A DNA stretch of 64,000 nt from Mya arenaria (GCF_026914265.1 NC_069135.1:18096406-18160405), one strand, 5' to 3'. Counted from the first letter of the stretch, positions 24,489 through 37,605 are shown. Numbers and translations are program-made. Notes: a model not told the origin generated them from the letters alone.

Positions 24489-27400
24489 TTAACCAATGGC
24501 AGACACCAAAACTTCAGAGACACTAGGATCTGTAGACCGCACTGTCAGTTGCATGGTGACGCCGGAATCTGCCATGGCAAGTTTGGCTCTAACCAAAGCA
24601 TCATGTCCACCACGGAACACGCCCGCTAAAAACAGGGAGTGTGAACTTTTACCCTCTGGCACCTTGTCAGATCGCTCACATGGCTGCATTCCCAGGTATT
24701 GGATTATATTTTTCACAGCATCTGAAATGAAAGCAAGTATGTCAAGCCTATAAAGCTCTGCAATATTTTGTATAGGATACCATTAATGTAGTTAGCTAAT
24801 TCTAAAGAAACTTTTGGTGTTGTTTTTTTAAATCTCAAAATAACTGTTCCAGATGTTTGGATAAAGTAACTGTGCTATATAATTAATACAATGCAAACCT
24901 TCAAGAGTCTTCATGGTGGAAAGAGCAAATGTGTCCTCCATCTCATTATCAGGGCCGACCTCGTCCCAGGACGCGGCAAAGTTGGGCTTCATCACCTTCT
25001 GTACATGGTCAGCTACAGACACCTCCACGTCCTCCAACTGTTCAACAAATATACCATTAAAAATAGGGAAAAGAGATGGAATATAAAATTCTTTACAATT
25101 GTTTTCTCAATATTAAATTCTGAACTAGATTTTTAGTTTCCAGACTACAGAAAAAATGAAACTTTTATATTTACCACAGCAATGGAATTTGAACTAATAT
25201 CCCATGTTTCTTGAGATGATTGTGGCAGGCTTATATCTTAACATAGAGATTGCATAAGTTAAGTAGAAGGTTAAGTCATATTAATACCCCCCGATATCTC
25301 AAACGTTAAGTCAACTTAAGTAGACACTATCTTGACTATGAGTACATACCACATATTCATCATCATATCCCTCGTCATCAGCCTCACCAGTGTTCGGATC
25401 ACAATCTTTCACAACAAACTTCAGGGTGCAACTGAATGTCCCAGTCACTGGTAACATGAAAATAATTAAGACTTACAATAACAGATGCTTTAACACAAAA
25501 AACTTTAATTCATTAGCCTCTTGGCAATGGCTAAACATTAGATATGATTAGTTTGCTTTTACTATTTTAAAAGTAGTAATCAAATTCTATAATGAAGAAC
25601 TCATCATTTTAAAGAATAGGCAGCTCACATTGTTTTATTAAACATACCTGAGGTGGCATCTTCAGGCAGCCTGGCCAGAGTGTAGGTGGTGCCTGGGGTG
25701 TCATAGGGCAGACTGGGACAGGGTATGTACTTGAGGACTTCGAATTCGTCCGTATTCTCCATATGAACCACCACTTTCTCCAGCACCTGGTCATTCAGCG
25801 TGTTTGTGCAGTCAAACTAGAACCAGGAGAGAAATTGTCCTTCATTGTTAGAATATGAATTGTTCATAAATAATTGCTATGGTGCTTGTGGAATCATTTT
25901 CTTGATGGATTTTAATACTTGTTTATGGCACTGTCAGATTGTGCAGCTATTTTCACAATCTGTAAGTGATTGAGGTTACATCGGTGTTGATGTGTTGATA
26001 TCATTGTTTGAACCAATCGTACTTTTCCCAGATGGTCAGAGATTGGAATTTATTTGGTAGCCATATTTTACAATTATATATAGCTAATCATACTACTTTT
26101 CAGAGACCATGCATCTGGAAAAAGCATGTTTCACTCATCGTACCACATTCTGCATCAGACTATACAATCAACTAGACGTCTATGTTACTGGAGTAAGCAT
26201 GTTCCATACAGCCAACCAACTACTCTGTCTTACTATACTCCATTTCAGACACTACACCCAAATCAGAAGTCTATGTACCCGAAGTAAGCATGTTTCACAC
26301 AGCTGACCACATACTCTCAATCTCTATCAGACTATACACTCAACTGTAAGTGTATGTGTCTGGAGCAGGCATGTTTTACACCGCCAACAACATACTCTCT
26401 CTATGACTATACACCCAACTGGAAGACTAGGTACCTGACCTGGAACACCATGTATCTGGAAAAAGCATGTTTCTCACAGCCAATAACATTCTCTCTCTCA
26501 GGCTATAAACCCACCAGGAAGACCATGGAGTAAGCACATTTCATACAGACAACCAACTACTCTCTCTCAGACTAAACACCCACCTGGAAGACCATGTATC
26601 TGGAGTAAGCATGTTTCACACAGCGGACCACATACTCCGTCTCCGACTCGGTCAGCTCCACAGGCAAGCTAGAGGACTTGAACAGTGGGCCCAGGTTGGC
26701 AAAGTCTGGTATGGCTGCCAGTTGCTCTGCAGGGGAGGAAAAGACATGAAGGTTAATGGTAACTAAAAGGCCATACTCATCAACAGAAATATAAGAATGT
26801 AATCTTCATAAATGTTCTTTCTGCAATTACATCTTCAAACTTCCAATTAGACATGATCCGTCAATTATGACTAAAATACCTTCCAGTAGCTTTTTAGGAG
26901 AGCGACAAAAGACTGACAAACTAACTTTTTTACTTAATTATCAAATCTAAATAATCAACTATATAGTATTTGCTCAACGTATTGTTGTTTTGAAAACTGA
27001 ATTCTATATAAATATAAATGAGGCTTCTGTTACCTGCATACACGTCTTGGCGAGAGGAAGCCACCTTGTCCGAGGCTTTGGCCGATACCGAGTCACCAGG
27101 CTCCTTGCCTATGAAGAAAATGTAGAAAGATTTTACAAACGAGAAAACACTTAACTTGCAAGACTTTGAGTGTTTATAAAACCAAGTACTTAGTAAATTA
27201 ACACAAACTTCAAAATAGTATAACAAGTGAGAAAATGCATCTTGGTTGGGGGGAAGGCAATTATTTTCATAGTCTGTATGGGTGGGTGTCTTATTTTGCT
27301 AATTAGGGCTCTATCAGAGTAAATTTGCTTCTGTACGGGAGGGGCATCATTGAGAAGTGCCTTCCTCCCATCGGGAATTTTTTAAATGGAATAGCCCTAA

Positions 27401-30400
27401 CCTTACTTAAACACAAGGTAATACTAACCTCCAGCAAGTGGCCTCTGCTCGGTGATAGGCTGGGTGGCGAGGGGCACGGTCTTGAGGTCAAAGGGTTTCT
27501 CGACGGGCTCAAGGGTGTACTGGTGCAGGGCACGCTCCAGGCCCACCACAGACACCTGCAGACCTGGGTGAAAATAAACACTGAAATGATTGAACTTTCC
27601 TGGTATATAATAAGATGTCTAATAAAAAGAAGTTTGATGTTACAAATAAAGTATAAAACATGAGAATTTTAAAGCTACCTGTTAATGTCCATTTTTGCTC
27701 TTTTGGTGTTTTGGTGATAATAATTTAGAACATTTTTTACATTCACATGACTTCAATACATTTTTTTTTTTCAATTTAATGGTCAAACTTAATCTGCTAA
27801 CTATGAATATTATATAAATAGTTATCACTCTCTCATATAGTAGTAACTTTATCTTACCATTAAGAATGTATGCCGAGTTCAGGGCCTTCTGTCTTTCCAT
27901 CAAGACATTTACATAGAAGGTGGCCCTGTCACGAACTTCGTCATCAGAGTCAAGGAGGCATCTCTCAAGAAGAACAATACAGCTGTCCAGCAACTCGTCA
28001 CAGTGTGCACCGAACTTCGCCATAGCTGTAACAGCTGCTGCACGCACTGCGGCATTCTCCAGTATGACTCTGTTATAGATGAACCGGATATACTTAGATG
28101 GAGTCGGTGTCCGTGGGCCTTCCCGTCCCAACAGGTGAAGAATTTTCGTGGCCAAAACGGTGTGCTCACAATCCTCAATGAACTCGCAGAGGTGAGCGAG
28201 ACCAGCCTCCTTGGCTTCAGAGTTGTCCTCAATGATGGTAATGATGCTGTCCACAATGGCCTTCTTGTAGTCGAAGCCTCCCTCATCACGAAGCATGGAG
28301 GACAGGAAGTTCATCATCACGCCATGTTTGCGTGGATACTTCAGGCACAGGGACTGGATGGCATGGACAACGACGATCTTGAACTCATCCGAGATTTCTG
28401 ACATGAACGAGGAGATCTGCTTCATCAGGCGATCCACACTGCTCTCACTTCCAGTCTGCAAGGAAGAATAAAATGCTGAATTTGAAAACAAACCTCCTGA
28501 AGTATTGTCTAGACAATTGCTTTTAATTGCTAAAAATCATGTTTTTCAAGGAAAATAGTGAAACAAGCTATTGGTATGTAAGCAACATGAGACCAAAAAT
28601 TTAAAAGCCTTAAAATGAGAATATTTCGTATCTTTAATGTCATGCTCAAAATAAAAGCTGACCTTGAGGAGAGTGGTGATAGCGAGCGTGGCAATGCTGC
28701 GGTTTGTGTCTGTGATGAGATTCTCCAGGTCCAGGTTGCAAGCTGTCACTGCTGCTGGGTGCTTCATGGCAACCTGCTCGAATAATGGGAACAAAAAGTG
28801 GCTATATCATATGAATAATTTATTGCATTAAATATTACATATTTACCAAGTTATTATTTTTGTAAAATTCATCACCATTTCTTTCCTTGGAAGAATTGAA
28901 CAGTTGAAACTATTGTAAAATGTGCAATTTCAATATTACAATATAAGATTTTGTGCAGAAATTACGACAAAAATAAAAAAAGATGTAAAGTATATGGCAA
29001 ATCAGGCATCTAACAGGAACAAATATCAAACACAAACATACCCTATTCAGAGTCCTGACCGCAGCAAATCTCAGAGTAGGCTTCGGTGAGCTACAAAACA
29101 GCTGAAGGACCGACACAGCAGGGGCAAGCTCCTTTGCTGTGATTCCCTTAATGTTCACCATAGCCTGGGCCGCCTCGTAGATCACAATCTCATTCTTGTG
29201 ACGAAGACAACTTTCTATGAACTCAAACATCGGACTTTCCGATCCAGCATCCTCATCTGCTATTAGCTTGCTTGCAATACGGATCTGGAAAGTAAAGAGG
29301 TCATGAAGACATGGTAACAATGTATAACCTCATTATGTTAGAAACAAGAGAAATTAACAAATCTGTTTTATGATAAATATATTATACAAGTTTTTATTTA
29401 CTATGGCAAAACTTAAAATGGTTGTTGTATGTCATAAATACAAACAAAGCCAATTTGTTAGAGCAAACAGATTCCAACCCATTTCTGTCGTTTTGCCCAG
29501 TCTATAATGGGTCATAATTCAACAATTATCAAATCCAGTTATGGAACTTGATACAGCTATGAATGTTGTCTTTGGCAACATGTGTACTAATTCTATGTGA
29601 ATATTTAGTGTGATGGTTACAGTTTCAAGACTTACACAGAACTTTTCTCTTCGAAATAAAGACTAGCTAAAAACATAGAAAATTCAATAATTGCATGAAA
29701 TATCTCTAGTATGCAAACATTCACTGTAAGTTTATAACGAGGGGCAATAAGTGATGGAGGCATAATGGCGTGATCACTGACAACTAAATGCAAATTAACA
29801 TAGTGTTTTACAAAAAACAACACATCTTAAATCAGCGATCATTCTCTGTAAATATCTCTAGGATTGTAGCTGAAGTTGTGACATGGTGCTGTATACTGTC
29901 CTTATTGAGTAGCACCGTTCTGCCTTATTGGGACCAACATGTTCACCCTTCTGACGTAACAGAATTAAATGCTTTAGACTAACAGTAAAATTATAAAAAC
30001 AAACAAACATATTTGGCAGTTGAAACACAATTTCTATTCTAACATTCAAATTCTGCACAGCCCTATACAATTTGCCCTTTTAAACTTTTATATCTTTTCT
30101 ACAGCAACCTGTCCTTTCTAAAACCTGTCTTAAAGCTTTATATCTTTTCTACAGCAACCTGTGCTTTCTAAAACCTGTCTTAAACCTTTATATCTTTTCT
30201 ACAGCAACCTGTCCTTTCTAAAACCTGTCTTAAACCTTTATATCTTTTCTACAGCAACCTGTCCTTTCTAAAACCTGTCTTAAACCTTTATATCTTTTCT
30301 ACAGCAACCTGTCCTTTCTAAAACCTGTCTTAAACCTTTATATCTTTTCTACAGCACCCTGTCCTTTCTAAAACCTGTCTTAAACCTTTATATCTTTTCT

Positions 30401-33400
30401 ACAGCAACCTGTCCCTTCTAAAACCTGTCTTAAACCTTTATATCTCACCAGCAGGCAGTAGGCATATGGAGACTTGAGGGAGTGCTTGCTGAACTTGCTA
30501 ACCAGCTTTGTCACCGCCAGCTTGTCATGCTTCCGGATGTGGTACAGCAGGCCCAGGGCATGGTACTGGAGTGAAAACACAGGGAATTACAAATTATTAC
30601 ATGTTTATCATCACATCCACTTTGCCAAACCTGATATACTTATCAAGACATAATCTGTTAGGATTATCTTTAATAGGAAAGACATCTCATCTTATTTTTC
30701 TTTCAACTTCTTGCACAAGTTATTAAACATCAATAGGGTTTTAACATTTGTATCTGCATGGAGAAATATTTACGTTCAATAATTACAAGAACTCCTGATT
30801 TGATTTAAATATATTTGAATGCCTTTTTTGTTTCACTTTATAAAACTGTAGAATATGCTAACAGTTAAGACATAAGGTCTGAACATCAGCATCAACTGTT
30901 CAAACATTAGAACTCCTTCAATAGCAATATACTTGTCATCACATTAATGCAGATATTACATATGGAATGTACTTTTGATAACACCATCATCATTGAACCC
31001 TGTTAAAAAATAGTATGTTAGCCCTTGCATACCTTGACCATGATGTTATCACATAAAACAGCTTTCTGGGCCTCGTTCACCTGGCTGTTTGTCACCTACC
31101 TGACCTATAACGTCATCACAGGAAAAGGCTTAATGGGCATGGTTCAACCGGAATTTTGTCACATACCTGAACCATGATGTTATCACAGGAGACAGCTTCT
31201 TGGGCCTCGTTCACCCAGCGCTTTGTCACATCCTGACTTCCTTTGCTCAAGTGCTGAAATAAAGTACAAATACATTTCTAATACTACAATACTTAAAATC
31301 AAAAATGGTTCTCATAAAAGAGAATGTCATTTTTGTATTCAGATTATATTGCTACAGGAAATGAAAGAATAAATAAAATCCAAGTACACGTGCATTTGTT
31401 TGTATCTTGTAAATCACTTGATTGGTTTAACAGTATGGAATATTTATATCAGGAAGATTTTGCGTAATGTTAATTTTGATACCGATTGGAATTCATAAAC
31501 TTTTTAATACTAACACATTTGTCACCATTACAACTTGAACTATTCAGAAAGAATGTGAGTTATCTGGGTCTGTAAGCTCTATTGGTTGAGCACCAGAATT
31601 GTTCCCAGAATAAACCACATTCTTTTTCCAGCATGTCACTCTTGTCACCTTACCAGAGAGGAGACAAGGGCAGCACTAGCCACAGCATGGTTCTTGTCAA
31701 CTATTGCCTGCTTCATGTAGCGCTCAATACTTTGCAACATAGTTGTCTGAAATGAATTCCAACAGTTATACAGAGATATTCATAGTGAAATAGTTGAAAT
31801 AATAATAAATCATTACTTACAATGTTATTGGCAAACGATATACAATGCATGAAGATTGTATATATCAACATCTTGTCTATTAAATCAAGATTTTTTAAGT
31901 TCTTACATCAGTGATGGAGCAGAGCGCCCTGATGGCTGGTCCGCGGAACTGGTCATCTTTCCCTGTCATATCCTTCATCAAGCTTTAAATAAACAATAAC
32001 AGGATCCTGCATCACCAACATTAGAATGTTTGTTCTTTTTCCAAAACATTGAACATAATCTGTTTAAAAATAATCATTGGTGAGGAAAGGCTTAAATTAT
32101 ATATTTTCACTTTCAAATAGGTTTAATTTCAGCAGCGTACTACATGTAGTCTGTTAGATACATGTATGTAATGATGCAGACATCTGTATACTTATTTATC
32201 ATGTAAACAGAGTGCAACGGGTTTGACTAAAATACAATTAAAATGAATTATGAACAATCCAAGTACCTGCTGGTAACAATGATGACATCATTTGCAATCT
32301 TGGACATGTCCTTGATACCCATGTACATCAGTCTTCTCAATGTTTGCTGTTACAAGTATTAGAAACATGTCACTTGTTTTTTAGTACACCTCATTAATAC
32401 AGAAAGATTGCTGGTTGTAACAAATACCCACTGATGTTAATAAAAACAAAACAAAAAGATAATTCCATAGACTATTTTCTTATAATAACTTACATTGTTA
32501 ATAGGATCAATTATTTTCATTCACTATACATAATATTATGCTAGTAGACTATTGGTCCGTTAATATCTGTATTCATTTTAAAATGTTTAAAGCACATAAA
32601 CTGAGCATTTCTTCATGTGAATGTGTTCAGCCAGATGACAAGGATTTATAAAGATGACAATACTCAAATGCATATGAAGGAAAATTACCAGAGATAACTT
32701 ATTTTCATCTTGTTGGTAGATCGTGAATTACAAATTTTCTCAGGGGTTTACTTACATCCTTGGACTGAAAGAGTTTGGTCATTGCAAAAAAAGCCTCTGT
32801 CGCCTCAGTGCTTCCAATGGTCTGATCTCCCTGGTTGATCATGTAGAGTAGCTTGGTGAGAATTAGGCCACATTTCCGTGGGTTGATGGGGGTTTCATTG
32901 AATGTCCTGGCCTAAAAATACACAATGACATTAAATGTAATCATCGACAGAAAGGCTAAAGGAATGAGTAATTGCAATCATTATTCGTTATTATGCTTTC
33001 CAGAAATAAACTTAAGAGCCTTAATTGAAAGTACATATACCAGGGATGTTGTCATTGTACTGAAAGATTTAAAACATGAGATGTTCTTCACTATTGGTCA
33101 GACCGAAACCTTCATATCAAGTTTGAGGGCCATGGGTGCAGGCATTGTCATTTATCACTCGGCCACCTTTTTATCATTCAAGGTCACTGTGACCTTGACC
33201 TTTGATCCCTTAAATTAATAGGGGTCATCTACTGGTCAAAGTTTGATGACATTGGTCCAGGAATTGTCAAGTTATCACCTGGACAAGCTTTGGTTTTCAA
33301 ACAGACAGACCAACCAACAATATGTAAAAGATGCAAACTTTGAAAGTGAAATCTTGAGTGAAACATAAGTAATAAGTACCTCCTGAAGGACACTGGTCTT

Positions 33401-34288
33401 GTCCAGATTGTAGAATGGATTTCCACCACCTGCAAAAAGATCAAATCAATCAAAACATGGCGTTGCATTATAAAGTATGGCACAGTGACAAACTTGAAAT
33501 AACTACTCTGGACCAATTTGCCTCCTGTGATGACTAGATACAGTGTTATTTTCCACTTTAAGGGTGGGGAAAAATAGCGTTGTTTTGGCAAAATGAAGAA
33601 AATGCTAACATGATTCATAAGGCTCAACTTGTTTTAAAACCTTTTATTCAACAAACCTATCAATGTATTCATGAATGGCACTAAAAAACAAATAATTGAC
33701 TTCTAAACAGCTTATTCTGTCACCAATGCCTGGACTCAGTCATTCAAGATTTTATCACACTCAATGACAGATCTCAATTGTTCGTAAAAAAACATAGAAA
33801 ATTTCAGTTTTCTTAAAGCATTAGTAACATCACTTTTCTACCATAATAATGAAAAACCGTCATCTAATATTAAGTCAGCATTTTGCGCTGGTTTCCAGAC
33901 ATTCATGCAAAAATGTAGTCATTGCAAGACAAAAAAATACACAAAAGTTGTCAAAACGGTCAATCTTTGAGAGAGCATCTTTAACTTTTAAAAACTAAGG
34001 AGGCTCTAATTACGGTAATATTCTATCAGTGAGACTAATTAATTTATAATATCTGGATCAGTAGAAACTGTTAAGTTGTTAGCTAATATTCTACGTTATA
34101 GGTTTATTTCCCAAACTTTAGCCACTGTGGTTGTTCCACTGAATGTTTCGTCTTTGACGGACATCTTTGGCTGGCCTGATTTCAAAACGCTTTCGGTCAA
34201 TATACTGTGATTTTGATATATATAATCACACAAAAAAAACAAGTAAATACAAACCATCTTCTTCTTCCTTCTTGTCCCTGCGAAGCAT
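24489..34288 (-). CDS. COPG1: Coatomer subunit gamma (gamma-COP)
   Basis: Gamma-COP is part of the F-subcomplex of COPI, which coats Golgi and Golgi-to-ER vesicles and binds ARF1 and cargo. Exons in transcript order: 34288-34255, 33429-33380, 32911-32756, 32346-32267, 31982-31907, 31746-31654, 31253-31167, 30565-30449, 29284-29042, 28773-28663, 28455-27858, 27563-27429, 27108-27034, 26726-26584, 25816-25648, 25447-25350, 25037-24899, 24721-24489. All join in phase to 878 residues; human COPG1 has 874. Residues about 15-550 are the adaptin-like helical trunk (for example [19 protein letters not shown]), 550-625 a linker, and 625-878 the appendage domain, which includes [10 protein letters not shown] and [11 protein letters not shown]. 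An in-frame ATG at 34294 could add two residues. Vertebrates have COPG1 and COPG2; a single invertebrate gene serves for both, so the symbol is approximate. Several introns carry repeats derived from the neighbouring exon. Confidence 0.96.
26105..26583 (-). repeat. Intronic repeats derived from the end of COPG exon 14
   Basis: Six degenerate units of about 70-95 bp follow the exon 14 donor. Each aligns with the last ~65 coding bases of the exon (the GCATGTTTCACACAG core, plus strand, recurs at 26124, 26197, 26288, 26369, 26465 and 26534; the exon copy is at 26609). Decayed copies of the donor lie between units. The intron thus grew by amplifying exon sequence. Confidence 0.7.
27238..27408 (-). 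repeat. Interspersed repeat, copy 2 (COPG intron 12)
   Basis: Read on the minus strand it begins AGGGCTATTCCATTTAAA, has GGAAGGCACT nearby and ends around TTCCCCCC, matching the copy in the RBM5/10 intron. It starts only about 20 bp after the donor of COPG exon 12. Confidence 0.5.
30071..30447 (-). repeat. 50-bp minisatellite in COPG intron 8, touching the donor
   Basis: About 7.5 units of exactly 50 bp (TATCTTTTCTACAGCAACC at 30091, 30141, 30191, 30241, 30291, 30341, 30391) end against the donor of exon 8. The unit contains TGCTGTAGAAAAGATATAAAGG (minus strand, broken here as TGCTGTAGAAAA plus GATATAAAGG), close to the exon-intron junction TGCTG|GTGAGATATAAAGG. The unit therefore probably arose from the junction. 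Units are nearly identical. Confidence 0.8.
31026..31166 (-). repeat. Two degenerate copies of COPG exon 7 in the following intron
   Basis: Directly after exon 7 (31253-31167) come two shorter relatives, near 31165-31102 and 31096-31030. The first has a TAA stop and a GTAGGT donor. The second stays open ([20 protein letters not shown]) and keeps a GTATGC donor, but has no clear acceptor of its own. Both lack the KRW of the true exon. Confidence 0.65.
33175..33260 (-). repeat. Single decayed unit of the 145-bp repeat in COPG intron 2
   Basis: GGTCACTGTGACCTTGACC, then TTTGAT, AATAGGGGTCATCTACTGGT and CAAAGTTTGATGAC form one recognisable unit without a tandem partner. Confidence 0.4.
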
Positions 34289-36400
34289 GTGCATTTTCAC
34301 GGAATAGAACCTTTTCCTCGTCTTAAGTACAAGTGCGGCGCTGTCAATTTTCTAAACACGTCACGTACTTGCTTGATTGTGACAGCATCAGAAGTGCTAA
34401 CCGGTTTAAAATTAATCACTAAAGTGGCAACGTGTACTGCATGCCCACAACAATATGTTACAAATCTTACAAATAATTAATTAAACTAAGAATAAAAAGT
34501 ATCTGATAAATTCTGCCATCTGAGACTATGCTTAATTAACACTTCAAAGTGCTCCGCCATTGTCACTTGACTACAGTACTGTTGTCAGGCGTGTCTGTCA
34601 TCGGCCGCTATACTGTTTATTGTTCGGTATTGTCACTAAACTTTGAAGAAGAGTACTTCTCTTCTGGTTTTGAGGATGAATTCCTTACAAAAATATATAC
34701 TCTAATCTATTGTCTTTACTTAACTAAGCTTTCAGTTCTTTGATTTTAATAGGTATTTGCAGATTTGTGTTATCTTTAAACCGTTATTTTCAGCCGTTCG
34801 GTTTACTCAAAATGTTTCTGCTTATCACGTCACATTTTCACAATGATTTACTTAGGTTTATCATTTGGAAGAAGATTTTTAGGAAATATATATTGTAATT
34901 TTAATAATGTTTTTCTTGCTTATTCCACAAGCTAGTCCAAGGAAGCTTGCATTATGAAACTTTATGATCACACATTTGTAAACATTTTATTTACATTTTT
35001 ATAACACTTCCTCAACTCAGAATGGATCTTAAACGAGCAACTTCCATGCCGAGAGAGTGAAAATAAATGTACTGTTGTGTTTGGAAAGTGAAGACCATAT
35101 ACATAGCCATCAACTACAAAAATAAATATTCTTAATACCACCTACACTGCTTGTTTAATTTCTATATAAAACTAAATGATAAATGTAATAACAATTCAAT
35201 AATGATTGCTTATTTTCGTTCCGACATAGTCTTATTAAGCAGACTTTAAAAAAAGCTGAATAATTATTATCTAATTATCACCTAAATATGCATAATATTT
35301 TTATATCAACAAAACCTACTTCATAACAAATATTATTTTCGCGAACATAATTCGTAATTAAGTCCAACATTTTATCTAATATCATTAAGTGGTACTCGTC
35401 TTCTAATTCAATAGAATCACATATTTGACAATAACGCAAGTTTTTTCTAGTCTGTCATATATACCAATATGCATTCTTAAAATATTAGAACAAATACGTA
35501 AATTTGTACAAGCAATGGTAAGATTTTTTGATAAGATATTATCTAAATAAAACTCAACACTAAATGTGGTTTTCAAGGTCTCTATACACAGTTAAAATAC
35601 CGTTTTCATTGGGTTCTCTTTGCCATTGTTGTAAATATTAGGCAAAAAGACGTTGCTTAAAAATGGTTTTAAATATTATATTGAAACAAAGCATATATGT
35701 AATTCATGACCAATCATGAATATTATTTTAGAAAATGCGTATCTTCGCTTTTACAAAACCAGCTGTTTTTATATTAAACTCCTTTATTAACATTTGTTTA
35801 ATTATTAATTGTTTTATTTAAATTGAATAAGTTATTTTTTCATTAATCAATTACATGTAATCTTATTATCCCCTTCATTCACACTTTCTCAATTAAAATA
35901 AAGAGACCGGATGAGAACAGGACCGGGAAATAGTATCGCCCCAAAATAAGAAGAAAATGTTTTATATTTCAGCAGAAATAAAGAAATTGCTAATAAGAAA
36001 ACAATAAAGAAAAGTAACATTTATAACGAAAAATAACAATCATAAACGATACTTGTACACGTAATTTCCTGTAGACGTAACGCTGCCATTTTAACAAAAT
36101 GAAAGTTCGTGGGATTTTTACGCTCATTATATGCACAATTGAGGGAAGTTCGTGAGTCAATCGCTATTACAATTGATGGTTAGAATTCGCTTTTTTGTTT
36201 CTATTAGCGAGCTGCTCATGTTTATGATAATGCTACAATGTATGTACCTCGAATTGGCAAACAACTAGTTGTCTAGATAGATTTGAACTGTTATTTGCGT
36301 TGTGCTTATCCTCACCTTTCTTTCACTTCCCCAATATCCACTTTAGGGATACCTCTCTATTCCAAAAGGCCGGGGAAATGCTTTACAAGCCCCGTAGAAC

Positions 36401-36582
36401 ATGGATGAATCACGTTTTCTTCTGGACACCGACTCCCATTCGGTAACGTAAAGGCAAACCAAGCCGCACCTGAACATCTAGGGAACATTGCCGTCGCCGT
36501 ATCTAAAGTCCGACAGGTTCCGTGGCAAGATGTGTTGAAGAAAGCCAATGCCAATGGTAAGAGGCGGTATGCAGTATCCTGA
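36401..36582 (+). pseudogene. C-terminal fragment resembling TatD-family DNase, frameshifted
   Basis: Codons from 36401 read MDESRFLLDTDS, like the FLLETDSP segment of TatD metal-dependent nucleases. After a +1 frame shift near 36433 the frame runs 49 codons to a TGA at 36580-36582: LPFGNVKANQAAPEHLGNI, then AVAVSKVRQVPWQDVLKKAN and a terminal NGKRRYAVS. The order (acidic LDTD, then an N-x-P-like segment, a V-V helix, and N-x-x-RRY at the end) is typical of the last 60 residues of TatD proteins. A TAG just upstream of the first frame and the shift suggest a dead fragment, or a last exon with a sequence error. No other TatD exons were found nearby. The family call is from memory of the motif and is tentative. 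Confidence 0.35.
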
Positions 36583-37280
36583 AGTACATTACTAGATTCC
36601 TTCCTTTTCGGTTTCTAGGTGGGAGGTGGGGGGGGGGGTGATGTAGATGTGTTAGTTGAGAAGACGGATGATTCAACGATATGCTGAAGCGACTGTGCAT
36701 TTCATGGATGAACATTCGCGTTAATAAAGTGAGTCCACCAGCAGACAGCTATGTCAGTGACCCTATATTGTCAATGAGCACTGCAAGACGAAGGGGAGGC
36801 TACTGTGCAGTATCTGAAATCTAATCGATTCAAACACAAAAAAGGACGAGCATTGCCCTCCCATAGTTCTTCACGGCATATCCGGTTGACTTTCATTAAT
36901 TTATTAGTCTTTATCATAAAATCATTTCTTTTTCAGTGAACGGCTTTGATGTTCTATTGGTAAGACGATAAATTATTGCATCAATGCACGTTAAATGCAT
37001 TATATTTAGTCATCCCGTTCGCTTGGAACAATTAAAAATGTTGCAAGTTGTTAGCCTCGATTTGGATTTTTTGCTACTGCGCACAGAAGGGTTTCTTTCA
37101 ACTTTCTTACCCTAAATTTTATAATCTATCGAGACAAGCGATGGAACACATTTTGATTTTTTTTATTAAAGACTTTAAAAATGTAAAACAGTTGCAGTGA
37201 GTGATTATATAGATATGTTTGTAAAGACTATTTAAAAAGAATTCTTTTAAAAAAATCAACTCAGTAATTTAGTGCTTCCT

Positions 37281-37605
37281 AAAGTAAACCTGGGAGGAAA
37301 AGTGTGCCCGGTTTGGGGCTCGAACCCACTACCGCCAGAACACTAGCACGGCGCTCTAACCAACTGAGCTTACCGGGCGGCTGGTTCTAACCCACACACA
37401 CTACACTCCTCCCCCCATTAACCTTTTTAGGCCGACGGAGGCACTCCTGCCATCCCATCACTGCCACCAGTAAAGTAAACCTGGGAGGAAAAGTGCGCCC
37501 GGTGTTGGGCTCGAACCCACGACAGCCGGAACACTAGCACGGCGCTCTAACCAGTTGAACTAACCGGGCGGCTGGTTCTAACCCCCACACACTACATTCA
37601 TAGTC
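37281..37605 (-). mobile_element. Tandem pair of tRNA-Thr-like SINE heads
   Basis: Two copies repeat with a 191-bp period (AAAGTAAACCTGGGAGG at 37281 and 37472). Each has a 74-bp tRNA-like part (37378-37305 and 37569-37496, minus strand). The acceptor stem is perfect (GCCCGGT with ACCGGGC), the D stem is good, the loop is CTAGTGT (anticodon AGT, Thr) and there is a GGTTCGAGCCC B box. One T-stem pair and one or two anticodon-stem pairs are broken in each. The second copy lacks the CTCCTCCCCCC tail of the first. These look like SINE heads or tRNA pseudogenes rather than working tRNAs. Confidence 0.6.

Noticed and set aside
27303..27663. Overlapping frames on both strands near COPG exon 12
   Set aside because: They are antisense or shifted shadows of the true exon at 27429-27563 plus an interspersed repeat.
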